Of a stretch of DNA of 64,000 bases, positions 57,654-64,000 are shown piece by piece. The DNA is from Siphonodentalium dalli. Lineage: Eukaryota; Mollusca; Scaphopoda; Gadilida; Siphonodentaliidae. The stretch lies in the NCBI GenBank assembly GCA_032622095.1, contig CP136069.1, positions 187,787,122 to 187,851,121 of the forward strand, read 5' to 3'. The notes under the pieces are model-generated. The model worked only from the letters and a program-made list of their open reading frames with translations, was not told the origin of the DNA and ran no database searches. Numbering within the stretch: position 1 is the stretch's first letter; each line of letters begins with the position of its first letter. A program made the position numbers and the translations under genes.

Positions 57654-57739
57654 TTTTGAGAGTAATATCCACGTAACTCCTCAATGTTTTCAATATTTAT
57701 TATCGATGCATGGCGGAATAAATTTGACGACTTTCAAGA

Positions 57740-57749
57740 GCGCATGCGT
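57740..57749 (-). promoter_or_regulatory. NRF1-like palindrome upstream of the dynamin start codon
   Basis: The minus strand reads ACGCATGCGC about 90 bp upstream of the ATG, a 9/10 match to the GCGCATGCGC core bound by nuclear respiratory factor 1 in animals. The rest of the proximal flank (57654-58435) shows no clear TATA box. The 5' end of the transcript is not known, so placement in a promoter is inferred. Confidence 0.3.
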
Positions 57750-57753
57750 CATT

Positions 57754-58435
57754 TGATTTTCGTCGCTTACACCACGAAAAAAAAAACCTGTAAACAGTGT
57801 ATCACCGAAAACACATCCAAGTTTACATCCTTTTACTGTAGATTATAATGTGTTACGTTATCGATTAATTTATATCTTTGCTTAAATGAATATATTTATT
57901 AGAATGCCTTAATTTTAATAAGTTGAACTTTCGGGATCTTGATTTACCTTTAAACTTTGACCTCTGAAATAATCAGGTCATAGAGATACGGGTCATATGA
58001 TTATTTTCCATTTTTAGTACGTAATGCTTTTAGTCAGCTTTTTTGGGTGAATAACTTTGAAATGAATGTCAGCTAAATTTAAACATTACGATTAGTTATC
58101 GATCCCTTGTCACGAAGTTATGACTATCTGGCATGAAACTGATTCATTTTACCCCCAGTATAATAAGCCTACATTTATGGCGTTGTTATTCGTGTAATAA
58201 AACAAGATTATCAACGACTGTTGGATGCGTCATCTGACTGAATATTAATATCTATACTATTAAAATAAAACCCAATTCTGTTTGTTTGTTAATTAATTTG
58301 TCCGGGCTACTATAGACGATCAAATGGCTGGACTATCGGAGATGAACATTTGTACACAGTTGTAATTTGACCCGGGGAATCTTATTATAGATATGCCGTT
58401 GACCTCATGTAATATATGTCATTAACTTTAAAGGT
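57754..58435. other. Upstream flank of dynamin
   Basis: The likely 5' UTR and proximal flank. It is AT-rich and I see no clear TATA box or CpG-dense island. No upstream neighbour gene is recognised. Confidence 0.4.
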
Positions 58436-58625
58436 ACGGTTGGCCTTGGTGGTGGGTATCCTGTGAAAATATTTCCAACCGTCAAAAACCGCCACAAACA
58501 GAAAGAAGAACAAAATGTAGACAGACTTTGTCCGTATACAAATAAGAAATATCGCATAAGCAGTATGTTATTGTCATATGGTTGACCATTGTTATGTAAA
58601 CAAAAGCATAAAAAGTTACTTTTCT
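58436..58625. repeat. Family E dispersed repeat, copy 4
   Basis: GGTGGTGGGTATCCTGTGAA, CCACAAACAGAAAGAAGAAC and AGTATGTTATTGTCATATGG occur in the family E order. Confidence 0.6.
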
Positions 58626-59028
58626 GATGTTTGTTTATATTATGATGGTAAACATAAAGAGCGTTCTTTGTGGGTGAATTCCTGATATGGAACTAATATT
58701 AAGAGCGTTTATGCCATTTGTGTGTGATTAGCCAGTAACATTGTGCTGTCTTCTGTAACACAATCAGGCTCTTGCTTAGTTACAATATAGTAGGTCTTTA
58801 TGATAACATTCTGTTTACGCGATGATCATGGTATATATGAACGAAACTGTATGCGTTTTACTGTTTTTTTCTTTTTACGGTGATTGGAACAAATATGAAT
58901 ATTTTCGACAACTAAGGTCTCACGTGCCTTTAAAGATGCATAATCCGAATTAACGCTCGCAAATTACTATTCTTCTTCTTCTGGTTACAGCCGTCGGTCA
59001 TTTGCTGACCATTATTAGCCGTTGAGTG

Positions 59029-59806
59029 GATTTTTTTTTTGTATTTTTATACTATTAATAAAAGGTTAGTTTTCGTATTAAAAACAGTTAAAACTATGTA
59101 CAATCTCAGTTGCTTACTTGTTGGTGTGGTCTAGGAGGATAAGAGACTTCAAGACATCGGGCGATAGCGTCGACTTGAAGCCCCCTACATCCTCAGAAGA
59201 TACCGAGTCTTGTGTTAAATTATTTCATTGAGTGACAGTTCGGGGGTAAAAAGAGTATTTGTAATTGTCTGATGTTGTGCCTATCTGGATGAAATTTGCT
59301 TTGTTAACAGAGGATCGTGTGGTTTTGGATTTTGGGATGAGTACATTATTTGAATCAGAAAAGACAAGATTGTTATTAATTTTGTAAAGCATTCTGAGTC
59401 TGGATTTAAGTCGTCTCTCTTGTAGGCTTTGTCAGTGAAGGTTGTCAAGCATCTCGGTGACTGAACTGATGTTATGAAATCTGTTTGAGACATATCTGGC
59501 TGAGCGGCGTTGTACTTTTTCTAATTTGTCTATTTGTCCTTTGTGATGTGTGTCCCATATTGTAGCGCGATATTCAAGTTTGGGCCTAACGAGTGCTTGA
59601 TATGCTCTATTCTTGATATCTATAGATGCTACCTTAAGGTTTCTCTTTAAAAATCCAAGTGCTCTATTGCCATTTGATGTTATCTGATCAATATGCTGAT
59701 CCCAATGTAAGTTATTTTGGATAGTAAGTCCGAGGTATTTTACAGATTTGACTGCTTTAAGTGTGTGGCCTTTGAGAGAGTATGTATAGCAGTTATAGGA
59801 GATTTT
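59029..59806 (-). pseudogene. 3' end of a decayed CR1/jockey-type non-LTR retrotransposon
   Basis: The minus strand encodes the C-terminal part of a reverse-transcriptase ORF. It begins YSLKGHTLKAVKSVKYLGLT, continues with HWDQHIDQITSNGNRALGFL and KLEYRATIWDTHH, then KVQRRSARYVSNRFHN. After this the typical C-terminal tail runs to VLKSLILLDHTNK and a stop. This 'YLG' thumb and 'QRRAARY' region is characteristic of CR1/L2/jockey clades. Two in-frame TGA codons replace conserved tryptophans. A poly-A-like run of 10 A marks the 3' end near 59030. It is 5'-truncated before the catalytic motif, as usual for such insertions. Confidence 0.85.
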
Positions 59807-59809
59807 TGC

Positions 59810-61400
59810 CTAGAGATGCTTCGGGCGTAAAATATATTTGATGCGAGTGGAGGAAACTACACATCAACGCTCAGATATATCGATGTTTGAAATCTATTAT
59901 TTTTCACCACCGATAATTTTAAGTGGCCCAGTAAACAGTCTACGAGAAGACTTTCTCTGACCAAATTGCGGATGAAGATGGATAAAGCTCAAATTAAGTG
60001 GCTTTTTTGTGTGAGATCTATATTTGACAAACCGGCAAAATTTCGTTAACAAAATGTTGATAAATAACAGGTTTTGGGCAATTTTATACTAAGGTTGACT
60101 GTGGTTAGCATTATTTTTGGGCACTTACTCGATTCTGATAACTGGAGCGGCATTTCAATTTTATTTTTTTTTGTTCATTTCGTTCTCGCTCCATTAAAAA
60201 AGAAGTCCGTGTGACAGGCTAATTACCTTACGCCATGTTAAAAATAGCTTTACCAGACTTCAGCTAAATAATGATATCATGCAGCCCAGTCTGTCGGCGG
60301 TAGATCAAAGGTGATATCGCCGCAGTATATGCTGTGTGGCATGTGGGTAAGTTACGTAATCATGTGACACATGGAAAAATAAGCTGATACTGTTATCGCA
60401 TGTTTTTATTTCATTAAACTTCAAAAATGTACCAAGTGTATAATTGAAATCCGCGGTTGTGGTTTGAATCTTCAATGGCTCGAATCCGTTGATAAATAAG
60501 GAAATTACCCATGTGCATGTATAAATAAAAATATAATCTACACCCGAAATTAGAAAGAACTGAATCATACAATTAGCGATAAAAACGTGTTTATGCACGA
60601 TCGTTTGCGCATTGTTTATAGAAAATGCATGGTTTTGGGTTCCGTGTGCATTGAATGAACTAAAGTGTTAAATAGTGTTTTGGAAACTAATTGAATTATT
60701 TTGCTGATTTTCTAAAAAATAAAATTCGTTTGATTACTTTGTTTTGCTGCGTCATAATTGTTTTTATGGTTTTATTGGCTTCATTTTGTTGTTGATGTGA
60801 GGCATGATATAAAACTGTATACATTGACTAAAAATCGATGTTGCAAAATGATTAATTTTCGGACTCCTTTTTGGATAAATGAATTGAACAAGGGCGCCGA
60901 TTGTTTTAGTTTCGTTTATACTGGTATTTCCTAAACACACATGTGTCGTATATGATATGATTATTACCACGGCACGGTTACTATTGACATTATAGCTAGA
61001 AATTACTGAGGTCCAGAATTCTAGATACCCGGCCGAGTTGCGAGCATGATTGTGTATATGAGAAGTGCGTATATAATTTTAACGTCAGTACTTAAAAATG
61101 ATCGATATTCGGGCTCGCTTTTCCAATAAATAAATTGAACAAGATATGTATGTTTGAATAAATGAATGCCAAGCCACAGTGTATTTGGAACAAGCAAACC
61201 ATTTATACACGATACATAACAGACGTGAGAAAGAGTCGGTGCATGTGCGTACATATATATACAAGATAAATTAAGGTGTATACATTCAAATATAGATTTT
61301 GCATAATTGGCACCAAACAGAAATGCTAGTTATACTATACTGTATAACCGCAATGGTTCACTTTCGTTTAGATTGATATTTCCAAAATATATCACACTAG
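59810..61400. other. Intergenic sequence, nothing recognised
   Basis: AT-rich sequence without coding capacity or repeat ends that I can support. Short frames show no domains. Confidence 0.45.
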
Positions 61401-61435
61401 CCGATGAGCCCGACGTTGTCCGGGCTATTCAAAAA

Positions 61436-61870
61436 CCAAATTTCAAGTCGATATCTGGTCTGCGCATGCGCGAAGCTGGAGCCGCACGGGCTCGGTGACC
61501 CGATAAAATTCGTATCCGGGGCAAGATACATTCACATACCAAATTTCAAGTCGATAGCTCCACCCGTTTCCGAGATCTCGTCTGCGCATGCGCGAAGCTG
61601 GCGTCGCACGGGCTCGGCGACCCGATACAATTTGTATCCGGGGCAAGATACATTCACATAGCAAATTGCAAGTCGATAGCTCCACCCGTTTCAGAGATCT
61701 CGTCTGCTCATGCGCGAAGCTGGCGTCGCACGGGCTCGGCGACCCGATACAATTTGTATCCGGGGCAAGATACATTCACATAGCAAATTGCAAGTCGATA
61801 GCTCCACCCGTTTCCGAGATCGCGTCTGCGCATGCGCGAAGAGGACGCCGCACGGGCTCGCCAATACGAC
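61436..61870. repeat. Tandem repeat of 122-bp units with TGCGCATGCGC palindromes
   Basis: Four units start at CAAGTCGATA (61444, 61547, 61669, 61791). The first is 103 bp, then 122 and 122. Each includes CTCCACCCGTTTCCGAGAT-like and GCACGGGCTCGGCGACCCGA blocks. TGCGCATGCGC is intact in units 1, 2 and 4. It is markedly GC-richer than the flanks. Long frames on both strands are products of the repeat. Confidence 0.85.
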
Positions 61871-62025
61871 AACGACGACCACCTGGTCAAACTACACACA
61901 CGTACCAAGTTTCGTCCCGATCGGTCGAGAATCGTAGATTTGTATAAATGACAGACAAACAGACAAACAGACAGACAGAGGTCTTCAAAATATATATGAG
62001 ACTAGCAAGTTAGCCCGCCACCTGC
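61871..62025. repeat. Repeat tail with ACAGACAAACAGAC tract
   Basis: CCAAGTTTCGTCCCGATCGG is followed by AATGACAGACAAACAGACAA and then AACTAGCAAGTTAGCCCGCC. This looks like the end of the dispersed repeat whose body is the 122-bp array. Confidence 0.5.
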
Positions 62026-62027
62026 GG

Positions 62028-62132
62028 CGTTTGTCCGAAACATGACATTTGTTTTAATTATTTTGTTTTTATTTAAAAAAATATAAATAAAAACAAAATA
62101 ATTTTAAAAAATGTCATGTTTCGGACAAACGC
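62028..62132. repeat. Inverted repeat around GGCGTTTGTCCGAAACATG
   Basis: GGCGTTTGTCCGAAACATGA and TTTGTTTTTATTT pair with ATAAATAAAAACAAAATAA ... TCATGTTTCGGACAAACGCC. Arms are about 48 bp with a short A/T loop. No flanking duplication. Confidence 0.8.
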
Positions 62133-62195
62133 CTTTGTTTTTTTTTAATTTTCCCGTTATTTAACCTGCCCGTGGCCATTGAGCAGCCCCTGACA

Positions 62196-63390
62196 TATGG
62201 CAAGCCGTTTTCACATTTTCGATTGATTTAGACTTAAGTCCAATTATTTTGACTTAAGTCCAAATAATTGGACTTAAGTCCAAATAATTGGACTTAAGTC
62301 CAAATAGCAAATTGGACTTAAGTCCAAATACCACATAATTGTGAATTCGGCGAGGAATTGGACTTAAGTCCAATTGATTTGGACTTAAGTCCAAATACCG
62401 ATATTTTCATCTATTTGGACTTAAGTCCAATTCCTCGCCGAATTCACAATTATGTGGTATTTGGACTTAAGTACAATTCATTTGGACTTAAGTCCAATTA
62501 ATCTGTATAAGAAACACCCCCATCAGATATTAAGCAGGTCTGGTTTTGCTCATAGGGCGGAGTTGTGGGAAAATGGCCGTTTACATCTGGGTCTAATTCT
62601 TGTTGATCTTGTTAATTGTTACCTTTCTCAACATATATAATGAATCAGCTCGATGTGGACCAGATCAAATATAAGACACTTAGTAATGCAATAAACGAAA
62701 CTGCGTGTAGCCTACACTACATGCTGTCAAATAACAATTGAATCAAGTCGTGAATTAATTTTACTTCATTCATGCATGCAGTTAGCATTTATTAAGATGC
62801 CAATTCGGATTCGAAACATTTTCAATCTCGGCATGCCGAAAACAAGCCACGTGGCAAAGGGGACGTACGGAGTTAGTCTTGGAGTCAGGAATGCCCTGGT
62901 TAGTACGAAGTTTGACTGTCAATCAAAACTTGCAGGAATATACCATTACAAAGAAGGGGACTATCGTTTCAAACCAGATGAATTGGACTTAAGTCCAAAT
63001 GAATTGGACTTAAGTCCAAATCAATTCACTAATTGGACTTAAGTCCAAATAATTGGACTTAAGTCCAAATAATTGGACTTAAGTCCAATTATTGGACTTA
63101 AGTCCAATTATTTTGACTTAAGTCCAATTATTTGGACTTAAGTCCAATAATTGGACTTAAGTCCAAATAATTGGACTTAAGTCCAATTGATTTGGACTTA
63201 AGTCCAAATCAATTCGCTAATTGGACTTAAGTCCAATTCATTTGGACTTAAGTCCAATTCATTTGGACTTAAGTCCAATTATTTGGACTTAAGTCCAATT
63301 ATTTGGACTTAAGTCCAAATAATTGGACTTAAGTCCAAATAATTGGACTTAAGTCTAAATCAATCAAAAATGTGAAAACGGCTTGCCATA
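62196..63390. mobile_element. Foldback-type element packed with GGACTTAAGTCC palindromes
   Basis: Terminal inverted repeats of 50 bp with one mismatch start TATGGCAAGCCGTTTTCACA. CTGACA flanks both sides (62190-62195 and 63391-63396). Inside are 28 copies of the 12-bp palindrome GGACTTAAGTCC or close variants (10 left, 18 right), separated by AT-rich AATTATT-like spacers, around a unique core of about 470 bp (62517-62980). A secondary inverted repeat pairs CCTCGCCGAATTCACAATTA (62410s) with its complement near 62340. No transposase. Confidence 0.88.
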
Positions 63391-63523
63391 CTGACAGAGG
63401 TTGTTATGTTTTGTTTGTGTTTTTCAATGAGTTAATATTGGGTTTTTCAATATTTTACCCGATTTGACCTTGAATTGATAATTTTCAAGGTCAAGGTCAT
63501 GTCGGGGTCACAATATATAATTT

Positions 63524-63943
63524 GTGGGTACCCGTTTGAAGGTTAAGACTGACCCGATGAAAAATTCCCCCGTTCCTAGGAACGACAGACATAAGAATGT
63601 TTCACACAATGCGACGTCGACGATCCCCGTGTGTTTTTACACTTATATACGAAGTTTGAGCTCACCTAGGGCGGAAAAACTTACCCGATCCGCGTTCTTA
63701 GGAACACAACACGCTCCGCGTTATTATGAACACAACACGCTCATGTCTATACACGCCCAGACCCAGAAGAGGTATGATTTTTTTAACCTGCCCGTGGCCA
63801 TTGAGCAGCCCCTGACAGAGGTTGTCCACCCTTACGAGATGGTCAATAGTCCCCGCAAAGTTAATCCAGTCGTGAACCCCATCCTCGCAAAGAGCGGACA
63901 GTCAATTAATCCCGTCGTGAACGCCATCACCAACGCGACGTAA
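63524..63943 (+). CDS. Unassigned 139-codon reading frame
   Basis: The frame runs from MGTRLKVKTDPMKNSPVPRN to the end INPVVNAITNAT and a TAA stop. I recognise no domain. The base composition is GC-richer and more codon-like than the surroundings. NLPVAIEQPLT is encoded by a stretch whose nucleotides recur at 62163-62195, where the foldback element is inserted. There is no evidence for transcription, and it may be a fragment of a mobile element or of a gene continuing past the window edge. The start methionine is arbitrary. Confidence 0.3.
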   Translation: MGTRLKVKTDPMKNSPVPRNDRHKNVSHNATSTIPVCFYTYIRSLSSPRAEKLTRSAFLGTQHAPRYYEHNTLMSIHAQTQKRYDFFNLPVAIEQPLTEVVHPYEMVNSPRKVNPVVNPILAKSGQSINPVVNAITNAT

Positions 63944-64000
63944 TTTTGTTTGGTATCATGTGTTGCGTTCTAAAAATAGGAAAGCACTTGTTCCCGTATA

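Noticed and set aside
61404-61947. Frames of 63-119 codons on both strands with repeated peptides
   Set aside because: They arise from the 122-bp tandem repeat read in several frames; no coding signature.
62231-63360. CRISPR-like array of GGACTTAAGTCC
   Set aside because: Spacers are 6-10 bp AT-rich and not unique, and the array lies within terminal inverted repeats; it is a transposon interior.

Overview
This is a eukaryotic nuclear sequence, AT-rich and dominated by introns and repeats. It carries one clear protein-coding gene: the 5' two thirds of a classical dynamin on the minus strand. Twelve exons, all with GT-AG boundaries and matching reading phases, run from the start codon near 57.65 kb down to the first part of the PH domain at 2.68 kb. 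The remaining PH, GED and proline-rich exons must lie beyond the left edge. The first two introns alone are about 19.5 and 12.9 kb. Exon structure, the heavily over-represented TACATGTA palindrome, and interspersed repeats of a type I associate with bivalve and gastropod genomes (for example 7.6-8.07 kb and 39.7-40.08 kb) suggest a marine invertebrate, most likely a mollusc. The sequence alone does not prove the phylum.

Layout. 1-2.7 kb: transposon fragments in an intron downstream of exon 12. 2.7-25 kb: exons 12 to 3, with introns filled by small non-autonomous DNA transposons and two large minisatellites (50-bp units at 18.56-21.85 kb, 37-bp units at 23.6-24.4 kb). 25-38 kb: intron 2. 38-57.5 kb: intron 1, which holds two hAT-like elements with 8-bp target duplications, a further hAT-like element with a 7-bp duplication, a 28-bp-unit minisatellite and several nested insertions. 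57.65-64 kb: the flank upstream of dynamin, with a decayed non-LTR retrotransposon 3' end, a 122-bp tandem repeat carrying TGCGCATGCGC palindromes, a 1.2-kb terminal-inverted-repeat element packed with GGACTTAAGTCC palindromes, and one unassigned 139-codon reading frame.

Much of the repeat content sorts into families that can be defined from internal evidence. Family A has hAT-like 8-bp target duplications and one or two 100-bp hairpins beginning near GAATGAGGTCCCCAGAGG. Family B is a hairpin cassette around GCCAATGCATTCTCTTATAT. Family C is a 217-bp TA-flanked hairpin element beginning TACAGTAATGC. A set of piggyBac-like elements begins TTAA then CCCTTT, in several subtypes. PIF/Harbinger-like elements have TTA duplications. 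Nested insertions with recognisable empty sites occur several times and give a relative chronology.

No rRNA, CRISPR array, bacterial operon or convincing functional tRNA gene is seen. No second host gene is recognised. Most short reading frames are translations of repeats.
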